A DNA stretch of 64,000 bases from Aquimarina mycalae (GTDB lineage: Bacteria; Bacteroidota; Bacteroidia; Flavobacteriales; Flavobacteriaceae): positions 124,001-188,000 of the forward strand of contig NZ_JARYGY010000005.1 of the NCBI RefSeq assembly GCF_029906345.1, in the 5' to 3' direction. This document shows, one piece after another, positions 1-8,961 of this stretch. The notes under the pieces were generated by a model, which saw only the letters and a program-made list of their open reading frames with translations, was not told the origin of the DNA and ran no database searches. The translations under genes and the position numbers were made by a program. The number at the start of each line of letters is the position of its first letter. The first letter of the stretch is position 1.

Positions 1-988
1 TAGAGGAAGCTGCAGAGTTATAACGAGCATATGAATAGGCAAACTTAAATTTACCTAGTTTTAGTGCTATACCTCCACTAAGACCTGCAAAAGATCGTTG
101 ATCTTCGATTCTTAATTCTTCTGACCTTCTAAAATTATATCCTAAACGAATATTAAATCCACTCTCAGGGAAAAATTCCAGTCCTAATACTACGTGTCTT
201 AGTGCGTTGTTAAAAAAACTAGGGTCATCTTCTTCTACATTTCCTTCCAAATCTGTAAGATCACGTGCAGGGTTTCTAAAAGCAATATCCCAAACGTGCA
301 AGTTCTCTAATGTGAAATTCCAGCGAATTGGTACATTTTTAAGTGTTTGAGCAATTCCAGCATCAACAGATAAAGGCAAATCCTCTCTAGTATCTGCATA
401 GGTAGTAAACTGAGTTCCTAAGTTACGAACCACAAATCCAAAATCAAATTTGGTCTCTGGGTTATGATAGATTAATCCTAAATCCAGAGCACCTCCTATA
501 GAAGTAAATTCTTCTAATTTCGAAGAGATGAATTTCCCACTGGCACCTACATGAAAATTTGAATTAGGAATAGCATATCCATATCCTACTGAAACTGCTA
601 CTTCTCCTGCCCCAAAATCTCCAGTTTCATTTCCGAATTCATCAAAGCCATCAAATCTACCATAATTAATATATGTAATCCCAGCATGAAAAACTCTTTT
701 CTTTTCTCCGAATGCTTTTGCATAAGATACTGAACCATAATTAACATCAGCAATATAATTCACATAGTTCACTGCTAATTGATTATCCATCTCGATATTA
801 ATCGATGCAGGATTAAGCATCGCAGATGTTGGGTCCATGTTATAACCAGTCACATACTTTCCACCCAATGCTGCTTGTCTTGGCGAAGAAACCAAATTCA
901 AGAATTGATAAGTATATCTACCACCTATTTGTGAATAGCTTAATGTGGTAAAAAGAACTATTACCAGAAATATATAGTTACGCATCAT
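1..988 (-). CDS. porQ: Type IX secretion system protein PorQ (3' end cut by window edge)
   Basis: Read on the minus strand from an ATG at 988 (a second in-frame ATG follows directly), this frame stays open to the window edge, giving 329 residues. The N-terminus is a signal peptide (MMRNYIFLVIVLFTTLSYS) followed by QIGGRYTYQFLNLVSSPRQA and an LNPASIN stretch, the hallmark start of PorQ. The rest is Gly- and aromatic-rich alternating beta-strand, as expected for an outer-membrane barrel. PorQ works with PorU, PorV and PorZ at the outer membrane in the attachment complex that anchors type IX cargo. Family members are about 330-345 residues, so little is missing. The divergent gene to the right is an mreB paralogue; no other T9SS gene is visible here. 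Confidence 0.85.
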   Translation of the reverse strand, partial: MMRNYIFLVIVLFTTLSYSQIGGRYTYQFLNLVSSPRQAALGGKYVTGYNMDPTSAMLNPASINIEMDNQLAVNYVNYIADVNYGSVSYAKAFGEKKRVFHAGITYINYGRFDGFDEFGNETGDFGAGEVAVSVGYGYAIPNSNFHVGASGKFISSKLEEFTSIGGALDLGLIYHNPETKFDFGFVVRNLGTQFTTYADTREDLPLSVDAGIAQTLKNVPIRWNFTLENLHVWDIAFRNPARDLTDLEGNVEEDDPSFFNNALRHVVLGLEFFPESGFNIRLGYNFRRSEELRIEDQRSFAGLSGGIALKLGKFKFAYSYARYNSAASS

Positions 989-1323
989 TAGCAGCAAAAA
1001 TAAAAGAAACTATCTGGAAAACGATAGTTAGTGATAAAAATTTTACAAGACTCCAAATAAAATATAAGAGCTATCAAAATAGGTAGTATAAAATTTCAAT
1101 ATATAAACTCATATCATTACATATTCTTGTACTGTTTTATAAAAAGAATAAAACCAGACCAACTGCTCAAAAACATATTTAACTACTAAACAAGCACTTA
1201 CAAAATAATCAACAATATTATATTCATTAATGAGTTATTATCATTTAGCAACCATTTGCATTCATATTCTTAAATTAATATGAATGCAAACAACTCAAAT
1301 CAATACTAACTTAACACACAATC
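989..1323. other. Intergenic region between divergent porQ and mreB paralogue
   Basis: This 335-bp AT-rich stretch separates two divergently transcribed genes and must carry both promoters. I see no open reading frame of note. The one clear structure is a perfect 14-bp inverted repeat just before the mreB paralogue, listed separately. Confidence 0.6.
1255..1290. promoter_or_regulatory. Perfect 14-bp inverted repeat upstream of mreB paralogue
   Basis: The arms TTTGCATTCATATT (1255-1268) and AATATGAATGCAAA (1277-1290) are perfectly complementary around an 8-base spacer. The repeat ends 33 bases before the ATG at 1324. Neither strand has a T-run after it, so an intrinsic terminator is unlikely. 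It could be an operator for a dimeric regulator or a hairpin in the 5' leader. Confidence 0.6.
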
Positions 1324-2358
1324 ATGGGCTTTTTTGACTTTTTAACAGAAAAAATAGCGGTAGATTTAGGCACAACTAACACACTTATAACACATAAAGG
1401 AAAAATAGCTATAGATGCTCCTACTATTATAGCGGTTCATAGAATTAGCGGAAAAATAATCGCAGTTGGTAAAGAAGCTAGTTCAATGAGAGGTAAAATT
1501 CATAAAAACATTAAGACATTATACCCTTTAAGAAATGGAGTCATTGCAAATTTTGATTTATCGGAAAAGATGCTCAAAATTCTGATCAAAAGATTATCCT
1601 CATTAAGCACAGCTATTTTTGTAAAATCTTATAAAATGATTATTGCAATACCTTGTGGAATCACCAAGGTAGAAATGCGCGCTGTAAAAGAATCTGCAAG
1701 ACGCCTCAATGCCAAACAAGTATATCTTATTTCGGAACCTATGGCAGCTGCTATAGGTGCAGGTATTGATGTACTGCAACCTAAAGGCAATATGGTAGTA
1801 GATATTGGTGGTGGTACTACAGAAATAGCAGTAATAACACTAGGAGGAATTATTTCTGGGCAATCGGTTAAAGTTGCAGGAAATGTATTTAATGATAACA
1901 TTATACAATACGTAAGAGAAAAGCATAACTTACATATAGGTGAAAGTACAGCAGAAAAAATTAAAATCAATATTGGTTCTGCTATCGAATCATTAGAATC
2001 TCCTCCAAAAAAAACTAAGGTACAAGGTAGAGATATACTGACAGGCAAGCCAAAACAAGTAATTATTTCTTATAAAGAAATTGCTCGTAGCATAGATAAA
2101 TCAATCACTCAAATAGAAAATGCAGTATTGGAAACTTTAGCCACTGTGCCTCCCGAGATTTCAGCTGATATCTATAATACTGGTATTTTTCTAACTGGAG
2201 GAGGTTCTATGTTAAGAGGACTTGATAAAAGGTTTTCTAAAATCACAGAATTACCTGTATACAAAGGAGAAACTCCGTTAGAGGTTGTAGTAAAAGGAAG
2301 TGAAATGGTATTAAAAAACCTGAATAGATATACCAGCTGTTTAATCAAAAACGTTTAA
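1324..2358 (+). CDS. MreB-family actin-like protein (stand-alone paralogue)
   Basis: 344 residues with the MreB fold signatures: phosphate-1 loop AVDLGTTNT near residues 12-20, phosphate-2 loop VVDIGGGTTEIAV near 158-170, and the adenosine-binding GGGSMLRGLD near 292. MreB forms membrane-bound ATP filaments that organise cell-wall synthesis along the cell side. The N-terminal MGFFDF is the membrane-contacting start typical of Bacteroidota MreB. Canonical mreB is usually followed by mreC, mreD, pbp2 and rodA, but here the gene stands alone between porQ and lon, so it is probably a second copy. Its sequence looks more Lys- and Ile-rich than canonical MreB, which fits a diverged paralogue. A terminator follows directly. 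Confidence 0.85.
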   Translation: MGFFDFLTEKIAVDLGTTNTLITHKGKIAIDAPTIIAVHRISGKIIAVGKEASSMRGKIHKNIKTLYPLRNGVIANFDLSEKMLKILIKRLSSLSTAIFVKSYKMIIAIPCGITKVEMRAVKESARRLNAKQVYLISEPMAAAIGAGIDVLQPKGNMVVDIGGGTTEIAVITLGGIISGQSVKVAGNVFNDNIIQYVREKHNLHIGESTAEKIKINIGSAIESLESPPKKTKVQGRDILTGKPKQVIISYKEIARSIDKSITQIENAVLETLATVPPEISADIYNTGIFLTGGGSMLRGLDKRFSKITELPVYKGETPLEVVVKGSEMVLKNLNRYTSCLIKNV

Positions 2359-2376
2359 AAAAAATCTAATAATATA

Positions 2377-2412
2377 AAAAAAGCTGATCAGATAATATTG
2401 ATCAGCTTTTCT
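2377..2412. terminator. Bidirectional intrinsic terminator between mreB paralogue and lon
   Basis: AAAAGCTGATCA and TGATCAGCTTTT form a perfect stem around an 8-base loop. It is flanked by A-runs on the left and T-runs on the right, so it can stop transcripts from both convergent genes. Confidence 0.85.
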
Positions 2413-2437
2413 ATATGAATTTACAATGCTATCCTAT

Positions 2438-4888
2438 TTATAACTCCTTAGCGTTTTTAACCTTACTATTAGTTAATGCTAGCTCAAGTACTTCGCTCAT
2501 TTCTTTTACATAATGAAATTTTAAACCTTTAAGGTATTCTGCTTTTATTTCATCAATATCTCTTTTATTATCTTCACAAAGTAATATTTCTTTGATATGT
2601 GCTCTTTTGGCAGCTAGAATCTTTTCTTTAATTCCACCAACTGGTAATACCTTACCTCTTAATGTGATTTCTCCTGTCATCGCAAGGCTTTTCTTTACTT
2701 TCTTTTGTGTAAATAAAGAAACTAAAGATGTCAACATAGTTACACCTGCACTGGGTCCGTCTTTTGGTGTAGCTCCTTCAGGAACATGGATATGCACATT
2801 ATAATTACTAAATATTTCAGAATTAATCCCTAGTATATCAGCATTCGCTTTTATATATTCCATAGCGATAGTAGCAGATTCTTTCATTACTTTACCTAGA
2901 TTACCAGTAATGGTTAAGCTTCCTTTTCCTTTAGAAAGTATCGATTCTATAAATAGAATGTCACCTCCAACACTTGTCCAGGCCAAACCAGTTACTACTC
3001 CAGCTACATCGTTATTTTCATACTTATCGCGTTCTAACTTAGGAGCGCCTAGTACCTCAATAATATCTTCGTTACTTACTTTAACATTATAGGTTTCCTC
3101 CATAGCGATATTCTTTGCTGCATATCGTACCATTTTGGCAATCTGTTTTTCAAGACCACGTACTCCAGATTCTCTAGTATATCCTTCTACAATTTTTTCT
3201 AACTGTGCTTTTCCTATCTTAAGGTGTGACTTATCTAGTCCATGTTCAACCAATTGCTTAGGAAGTAAATGTTGTTTAGCGATCTCTACTTTTTCCTCAA
3301 TAGTATATCCAGTAACATTAATTATTTCCATACGATCACGTAAGGCTGGTTGTATCGTATTTAAACTGTTAGAGGTAGCAATAAACATTACTTTAGAAAG
3401 GTCAAATCCCATTTCCAGGAAATTATCATGGAATTCAGAATTTTGTTCAGGATCTAATACTTCTAATAACGCCGAAGAAGGATCTCCTTGGTTTCCTACT
3501 GAAAGCTTATCTATTTCATCCAGAACAAATACAGGATTACTTGTACCTGCTTTTTTAAGGCTTTGGATAATTCTACCTGGCATAGCTCCTATATATGTTT
3601 TTCTATGACCTCGAATTTCTGCTTCATCACGTAATCCTCCTAATGATATCCTTACATATTCTCTACCTAAAGCTTCAGCGATTGATTTTCCTAACGAAGT
3701 CTTACCTACACCTGGAGGTCCATAAAGACATAAAATAGGAGATTTCATATCATTACGAAGTTTTAGCACTGCTAAATATTCTATAATTCGCTTTTTAACT
3801 TCATCTAATCCATAATGATCACGATCTAATATTTTTTTAGCACGTTTAAGATCAAATTTATCTGTACTAAATTCATTCCAAGGCAAATCCAAGAATAAAT
3901 CCAGATAATTACGCTGAATAGAATACTCTGCAACCTGAGGATTCATTCTACGCATTTTAGATAATTCTTTATCAAAATGCTTTTTTACATCCTCATTCCA
4001 TATTTTGTCTTTGCTACGAAGATGCATTTCTTCTATTTCATCTTCATGAGATACACCACCTAACTCTTCCTGAATAGTTTTCATCTGTTGATGTAAAAAA
4101 TATTCACGTTGTTGTTGGCTCATATCATGCTGTACCTTATTCTGAATATCATTTCTAAGTTCCAACTTTTGAAACTCAAGATTCATATATTTCAGTGTAG
4201 CAAGGGCTCTATCTTTTATACTATCAATTTCTAGTATTTTTTGTTTTTCTTCTACGGGAAGATTAAGATTAGAAGAAACAAAATTGATTAGAAAGGAGTT
4301 ACTTTCTATATTTTTTATGGCAAAAGATGCCTCAGAAGGAATATTAGGACTTTCCTTTATTATTTCAAGTGCTAAATCTTTGATAGAATCAATGATGGTA
4401 TTGAATTCTTGATTTTCTTTAGAAGGTCTATTTTCAGGAACTTCTACCACTTTAGCTTTGATATAAGGTTCTTCTTCTAAGATTTCATCTATTTTAAATC
4501 TTTTCTTTCCTTGTAAAATTACTGTTGTATTTCCATCAGGCATTTTAAGAACTCTTAGAATTCTCGCCACCACTCCTACTTTATTGATATCTTTAGATGT
4601 TGGATTTTCTACATCTTCTTCTTTTTGCGAAACTACACCAATGGTTTTATTACCTACATTAGCCTCATTAAGAAGCTTTATAGATTTATCTCGACCAGCA
4701 GTAATTGGAATTACAACACCAGGAAACAGTACTGTATTTCTTAATGGTAAGATAGGTAGTATCTCGGGTAAATCTTCTTTATCTATTTCTTCCTCATCCT
4801 CAGGAGTCATTAAAGGTATTAATTCTGCATCTTCATTTATTCCCTGCAATGACAAACTGTCAAGAGTTGTTAATTTGGATTTTGTCAT
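2438..4888 (-). CDS. lon: ATP-dependent protease Lon
   Basis: 816 residues, the usual length for bacterial LonA. Domain order: N-terminal substrate-binding LAN domain (about 45-235), coiled-coil helix bundle (240-330), AAA+ ATPase with Walker [10 protein letters not shown] (390-398) and Walker [10 protein letters not shown], then the Ser/Lys protease domain. The catalytic serine is in PKDGPSAG (about Ser713) and the lysine in GGIKEK (about Lys756), the same spacing as E. coli Ser679/Lys722. Lon degrades misfolded and regulatory proteins in the cytoplasm. It has an acidic N-terminal extension (residues 20-42) common in Bacteroidota. It is monocistronic and convergent with the mreB paralogue, sharing its terminator. 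Confidence 0.97.
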   Translation of the reverse strand: MTKSKLTTLDSLSLQGINEDAELIPLMTPEDEEEIDKEDLPEILPILPLRNTVLFPGVVIPITAGRDKSIKLLNEANVGNKTIGVVSQKEEDVENPTSKDINKVGVVARILRVLKMPDGNTTVILQGKKRFKIDEILEEEPYIKAKVVEVPENRPSKENQEFNTIIDSIKDLALEIIKESPNIPSEASFAIKNIESNSFLINFVSSNLNLPVEEKQKILEIDSIKDRALATLKYMNLEFQKLELRNDIQNKVQHDMSQQQREYFLHQQMKTIQEELGGVSHEDEIEEMHLRSKDKIWNEDVKKHFDKELSKMRRMNPQVAEYSIQRNYLDLFLDLPWNEFSTDKFDLKRAKKILDRDHYGLDEVKKRIIEYLAVLKLRNDMKSPILCLYGPPGVGKTSLGKSIAEALGREYVRISLGGLRDEAEIRGHRKTYIGAMPGRIIQSLKKAGTSNPVFVLDEIDKLSVGNQGDPSSALLEVLDPEQNSEFHDNFLEMGFDLSKVMFIATSNSLNTIQPALRDRMEIINVTGYTIEEKVEIAKQHLLPKQLVEHGLDKSHLKIGKAQLEKIVEGYTRESGVRGLEKQIAKMVRYAAKNIAMEETYNVKVSNEDIIEVLGAPKLERDKYENNDVAGVVTGLAWTSVGGDILFIESILSKGKGSLTITGNLGKVMKESATIAMEYIKANADILGINSEIFSNYNVHIHVPEGATPKDGPSAGVTMLTSLVSLFTQKKVKKSLAMTGEITLRGKVLPVGGIKEKILAAKRAHIKEILLCEDNKRDIDEIKAEYLKGLKFHYVKEMSEVLELALTNSKVKNAKEL

Positions 4889-5108
4889 AAGTATATATCA
4901 AAGCCATTTTGTCATTAGGTCAAAACAGCATTTCTTTAAAAATTAGATTAAATCAATTTAAGAATCGTCAATACCAGCAAAATAAGCTATTTACGTTTGA
5001 TTCTACTTAGATATTTCAATTGTTATGCCATAAACAAATAAAAAAATATTTTTAAAACTGTAACAAAACATATCTATCTATATCTTTATGTAAAGTAAAC
5101 TGAAGTTT

Positions 5109-5660
5109 TTGACACTAACCAAACTAAATACTGAGGAACTCGTTGAGAAATGCCGTAGACGTGATCAAGGGGCACAGATGGAAATTTATAATCGATATTA
5201 TAAAGCTATGTTCAATACAGCTTATAGGATTATAAAAGATTCTGCCGAAGCTGAAGACGTTATGCAAGAAGCTTTTTTAACAGCATTTACAAAACTATCT
5301 ATGTTAGAGGATAGTAAAATGTTTGGTTCTTGGTTAAAAAGAATAGTAATTAATTCTAGTCTTACAATATCTCGTAAGCGCAATATATATGGTGAGGTCC
5401 CTTTAGAAACCGTAGAATATGCACTTACAGATGAAACAGAAGGGGTTGTAAGAGAAGATTTAACTAGTATCAGAGCAAACACAGTCTTAAGTACTTTAAA
5501 AGAATTGAAAGAAAGTTATAGTACAGCATTGTCATTGCACCTTATTGAAGGATATGATTATGAAGAGATTTGTGAAATTATGAATATATCGTATTCTAAT
5601 TGTCGTACGCTTATTTCTCGCGCAAAAGAAAGTTTACGAAAAAAAATACAGGTTGTATGA
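5109..5660 (+). CDS. ECF-type RNA polymerase sigma factor
   Basis: 183 residues with sigma-70 region 2 (about 27-60, including AYRIIKDSAEAEDVMQEAF) and region 4 helix-turn-helix (about 143-180, GYDYEEICEIMNISYSNCRTLI). Extracytoplasmic-function sigma factors redirect RNA polymerase after release from a membrane anti-sigma factor. The start is taken as TTG at 5109: an in-frame stop lies at 5091, no ATG occurs before region 2, and the first internal ATG (5178) would cut into region 2. The stop overlaps the next start in an ATGA (5657-5660), so sigma and partner are translationally coupled. Confidence 0.9.
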   Translation: MTLTKLNTEELVEKCRRRDQGAQMEIYNRYYKAMFNTAYRIIKDSAEAEDVMQEAFLTAFTKLSMLEDSKMFGSWLKRIVINSSLTISRKRNIYGEVPLETVEYALTDETEGVVREDLTSIRANTVLSTLKELKESYSTALSLHLIEGYDYEEICEIMNISYSNCRTLISRAKESLRKKIQVV

Positions 5661-6217
5661 AAAAAGAGGATGAAATAGAAAAGTTATTTAAACGTATGGA
5701 AAATCAACTCGATTTATTTGAGCCATCAGCTGATCATAAGATACGTTTTTTAGAAAAGCTTCAAGAGCAAAACAATGTAATTGTATTGCAACCTAAAAAA
5801 CGAAATTGGATGAAACCTTTAGCTATAGCAGCATCCATAGCGGTACTTTTTAGTATCATATCTATAGCTTCATTTAATCCAAAAGAAGAAGCTGATTTAG
5901 CAAGTGTTTCTCCGCAAATGGAGGATACACAAAATTTCTTTACCGTTGCCATACAAACGCAATTAGAAGAAATCAACAAAAATTCATCTGTAGAAACAAA
6001 TGAGTTAGTTGCAGATGCTATGAAGCAATTAGAAAAATTAGAATCGAATTATGAAATTCTAAAAAAAGATCTTGTACAGAGTAGTAATGATAAACGCGTA
6101 ATCAGTGCTATGATCACAAATTTTCAAAAGCGAGCTTCGCTATTAGAAGATGTATTAGAAAAAATTAACAACATCAACACATTAAAATTATCAGAAAATG
6201 AAAACAATATACTATAA
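5657..6217 (+). CDS. Putative membrane anti-sigma factor
   Basis: 186 residues from the ATG at 5657 that overlaps the sigma stop codon. An upstream in-frame start at 5600 would lie inside the sigma gene and is less likely. The protein has an acidic cytoplasmic N-terminus (1-50), one transmembrane helix (about 53-72) and a periplasmic part with predicted coiled-coil character (95-180, heptad-like Leu/Ile). Position directly after an ECF sigma gene and this topology are what anti-sigma factors show. No zinc-binding HxxxCxxC motif is visible, so it is not a classical ZAS-type anti-sigma. Function is inferred mainly from context. Confidence 0.65.
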   Translation: MKKEDEIEKLFKRMENQLDLFEPSADHKIRFLEKLQEQNNVIVLQPKKRNWMKPLAIAASIAVLFSIISIASFNPKEEADLASVSPQMEDTQNFFTVAIQTQLEEINKNSSVETNELVADAMKQLEKLESNYEILKKDLVQSSNDKRVISAMITNFQKRASLLEDVLEKINNINTLKLSENENNIL

Positions 6218-7298
6218 TATAATTTGCTTGGTATTTCTAATTCCTGCCATTACTCTTGGTAATGGAGATACAAAAATGAAGGGCAAATACACTAAAGAAA
6301 AATCTTTAAAAAAGGAGTATTCTGTAAATAGCGATGCTCTATTAAAGATCAGTAATGATTACGGAAATCTAGATGTCACGTCCTGGAACGAGAATAGAGT
6401 TGTACTGGAAATCAACATTAAAGTCAATGGAAATGATGAAGAAAAAGTACTCAAAAAATTAGAAAATATTGATGTAGTTTTTGAAGCCTCTTCTCAACTA
6501 GTAAGTGCAAGAACAACTTTTAATAAAGAAGGAAAATCATGGTGGTCCAAATTTTCGGATAGTTGGAGTGGAAATAATTTAAAAATGGAAATTAATTACA
6601 CTATAAAGGTTCCTATTACTAATAGTATTGATCTTAACAACGATTACGGCAGTATTACGCTAGACAAAATTAATGGGGATGCAAAAATCAACTGTGATTA
6701 TGGGCAAATTATTATAGGAGATTTAATGGGTAATGAAAGTTACATCAATATAGATTACACTAATAACAGTACTATAAACTCCATGAAAAACGGAAAAATC
6801 AATGCAGATTACTCTGATTTTACACTAAAAAAAGGAGGACAAATACAACTCAATGCAGATTATACCCAATCAAAAATTACAGCCGTTAAAACCCTCAATT
6901 ACAATTGTGATTATGGAAGTTTAAAAGTGGAAAACGTTGGTGAATTCAGAGGAAATGGTGATTATTTAGATACCAACATAGGAAACGTAAGCAGTGGAGT
7001 TAATATCAATTCTGATTATGGTTCTATTCAAATTAAAAATCTAGAATCTACAACAAAAAATGTAAATATCAGAACCGATTATACGGGAGTTAGTATCGGA
7101 TATGAATCTAGCCTTAATTTTGATTTTGTAATTAAAACATCATATGGTAGCATTAATCTGGACGATGGTATAAACATTATGAAAAAGAATAAAGAAAACT
7201 CGAGTAAAAATTACCAGGGCTATCATGGGCAAAAAAATAGCGGAAATACTATTAATATATCTACCAGTTATGGTGGGGTAAAACTTATAAAAAATTAA
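6198..7298 (+). CDS. Exported DUF4097-like repeat protein
   Basis: 366 residues with a signal peptide ending near residue 21. About a dozen short beta-strand repeats built on a DYG or DYT core (for example NDYGNLDV, NNDYGSITL, NCDYGQIII, NSDYGSIQI) suggest a right-handed beta-solenoid. DUF4097 proteins often follow ECF sigma/anti-sigma pairs in Bacteroidota and are presumed to act in or sense the envelope; the exact role is unknown. The start overlaps the anti-sigma gene by 20 bases, supporting one operon. Confidence 0.75.
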   Translation: MKTIYYNIICLVFLIPAITLGNGDTKMKGKYTKEKSLKKEYSVNSDALLKISNDYGNLDVTSWNENRVVLEINIKVNGNDEEKVLKKLENIDVVFEASSQLVSARTTFNKEGKSWWSKFSDSWSGNNLKMEINYTIKVPITNSIDLNNDYGSITLDKINGDAKINCDYGQIIIGDLMGNESYINIDYTNNSTINSMKNGKINADYSDFTLKKGGQIQLNADYTQSKITAVKTLNYNCDYGSLKVENVGEFRGNGDYLDTNIGNVSSGVNINSDYGSIQIKNLESTTKNVNIRTDYTGVSIGYESSLNFDFVIKTSYGSINLDDGINIMKKNKENSSKNYQGYHGQKNSGNTINISTSYGGVKLIKN

Positions 7299-7319
7299 TC
7301 ATCAAATATTCAATCAATT

Positions 7320-8054
7320 ATGAGAACAGTACTAATTATTTTAAGCGTAACATTATGCAGTATAACATCAATACATGCACAGTGGTGGGGAAACGGTAAA
7401 AAAATAGAAGGCGATGGCAATGAAGTTACCAAAACCAGAAGTTTATCGGAATATGACCAAGTAAAGGTAAAAGGAAGCCTAGATGTATCACTAGTTTCTG
7501 GAACCGAAGGGAAAATTAAAATTGAAGGAGAAAGTAACCTTATTCCATATATAGTTACGGAGATTGAAGGAGAAGCTCTTAAAATTTATGTAAAAAAAGG
7601 GTATTATCTAAAGACTAGTAGAGGTAAACAACTCCTGATAACGGTTCCGTTTAGAGATTTAAATAAAGTAAGTTTATCTGGATCGGGTGATGTTTTCTCT
7701 GATGATACTATTAAAGCTAATTCGTTTAAAACAAGTGTTTCTGGATCAGGAGATGTACGATTAGCAGTAGAAGCAAATGAACTTGAAAGTTCTGTATCAG
7801 GTAGTGGAGATCTTACCTTAAAAGGTATTGCAGAAAATTTAGAGTGTAATGTAACTGGTTCTGGAGATGTTAAAGCTTATGATTTAAAAGCTAAAAATGT
7901 GGATGCATCAGTAACTGGTTCTGGAGATATTAAAGTAACATCTACCTACTCATTAAAAGCACGAGTAACTGGTTCTGGAGATATTGACTATCAAGGTAAC
8001 CCAGAAAAAGAAGATAAAAAAGTATCTGGATCTGGAGATATCACAAAACATTAA
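7320..8054 (+). CDS. Head GIN domain (DUF2807) exported protein
   Basis: 244 residues with a signal peptide cleaved near Ala20/Gln21 (SIHA-Q). The mature part is a head-GIN beta-solenoid containing seven copies of a GSGD turn (SGSGDV, SGSGDL, TGSGDI and variants), one per coil and about 20 residues apart. Such proteins are predicted surface or periplasmic adhesin-like solenoids; no enzymatic motif is seen. It is the last gene of the sigma/anti-sigma operon, 21 bases after the DUF4097-like gene and followed by a terminator. Confidence 0.8.
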   Translation: MRTVLIILSVTLCSITSIHAQWWGNGKKIEGDGNEVTKTRSLSEYDQVKVKGSLDVSLVSGTEGKIKIEGESNLIPYIVTEIEGEALKIYVKKGYYLKTSRGKQLLITVPFRDLNKVSLSGSGDVFSDDTIKANSFKTSVSGSGDVRLAVEANELESSVSGSGDLTLKGIAENLECNVTGSGDVKAYDLKAKNVDASVTGSGDIKVTSTYSLKARVTGSGDIDYQGNPEKEDKKVSGSGDITKH

Positions 8055-8078
8055 TAAGAAGCATATTTCAATAATTGG

Positions 8079-8118
8079 AAACTGCTTAAGGAGTTTTACT
8101 TCTTAGGCAGTTTTTTTT
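8079..8118 (+). terminator. Intrinsic terminator of the sigma-factor operon
   Basis: AACTGCTTAAG pairs with CTTAGGCAGTT (one G-T wobble) around a short loop, followed by eight T. It ends the ECF operon and insulates the EPS locus. Confidence 0.8.
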
Positions 8119-8226
8119 ACGTATAATAATCTTTACTTTTGTTAGAAACTCATAGTAAATTACAAGTAATACTTATTCAATTAGAGTCTTACATCCTTAA
8201 TTTACCCCAAATCAATAATTAGCGCG

Positions 8227-8961
8227 TTGCATTTTTTATCAAAAAAAGAAATTCCACTTAAAGAAATACTACCGCAAGGTTATGTGGATATTCATTCTCA
8301 TTTATTACCTAATATCGATGATGGTGTAAAAACGGTATACCAATCAGCTTATATTATTGAACAGTTCAAGAAATTAGGTGTAAAAAAAATTATTACGACT
8401 CCACACGTGATGCAAGACGTGTGGCCGAATACATCTACAATCATACGCAGTAAACACACTGAAATGAATCATATATTAAATGCGCTAGATATTAAGGTAA
8501 GCTTAGAAGTAAGTGCAGAATATATGCTAGATGACTTGTTCTATCAAAAAGTCAAAGAGAAAGATATTATTCCGTTGCATGATACATATATACTTGTCGA
8601 AATGTCAACATTTAATCCACCGATTAATCTCAACGAAATTTTGTTTGAGATCAAATTAGCTGGCTTTACTCCTATTCTTGCACATCCTGAACGTTATACT
8701 TTTTACCAAGATCATATTAATAAATTTATTGATCTAAAAGAATCAGGATTCTTATTTCAACTTAATTTGCTTTCTGTTTCTGGATATTATGGAGAAAAAG
8801 TAAAAAATACGGCTATCAAATTACTTTCCGAAAACCTCTTAGACTTTGCAGGTTCTGATGTACATAATTATCAGCAATTCGAAATTTTGGAAAAAGGTTT
8901 TCTTTCTAGATATGCAGATCAAATTTCATCACTGATGAAAAAAAATAATGTTTTTGCTTAA
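8227..8961 (+). CDS. CpsB/YwqE-family tyrosine-protein phosphatase (PHP fold)
   Basis: 244 residues of the PHP-type metallophosphatase family that dephosphorylates capsule tyrosine kinases. Metal-binding motifs are visible: HSH in DIHSHLLPNIDDG (about 21-33), TPHV, AHPERY and GSDVHN. The likely substrate is the BY-kinase encoded convergently next door. The start is TTG at 8227; no ATG lies near enough to include the essential HSH motif. It is on the plus strand, facing the rest of the EPS locus, and its stop codon shares a TTAA with the stop of the kinase gene. Confidence 0.88.
   Translation: MHFLSKKEIPLKEILPQGYVDIHSHLLPNIDDGVKTVYQSAYIIEQFKKLGVKKIITTPHVMQDVWPNTSTIIRSKHTEMNHILNALDIKVSLEVSAEYMLDDLFYQKVKEKDIIPLHDTYILVEMSTFNPPINLNEILFEIKLAGFTPILAHPERYTFYQDHINKFIDLKESGFLFQLNLLSVSGYYGEKVKNTAIKLLSENLLDFAGSDVHNYQQFEILEKGFLSRYADQISSLMKKNNVFA

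Noticed and set aside
2592..4946. Several plus-strand frames inside lon
   Set aside because: They are antisense to a fully conserved gene and show no domain or start signals.
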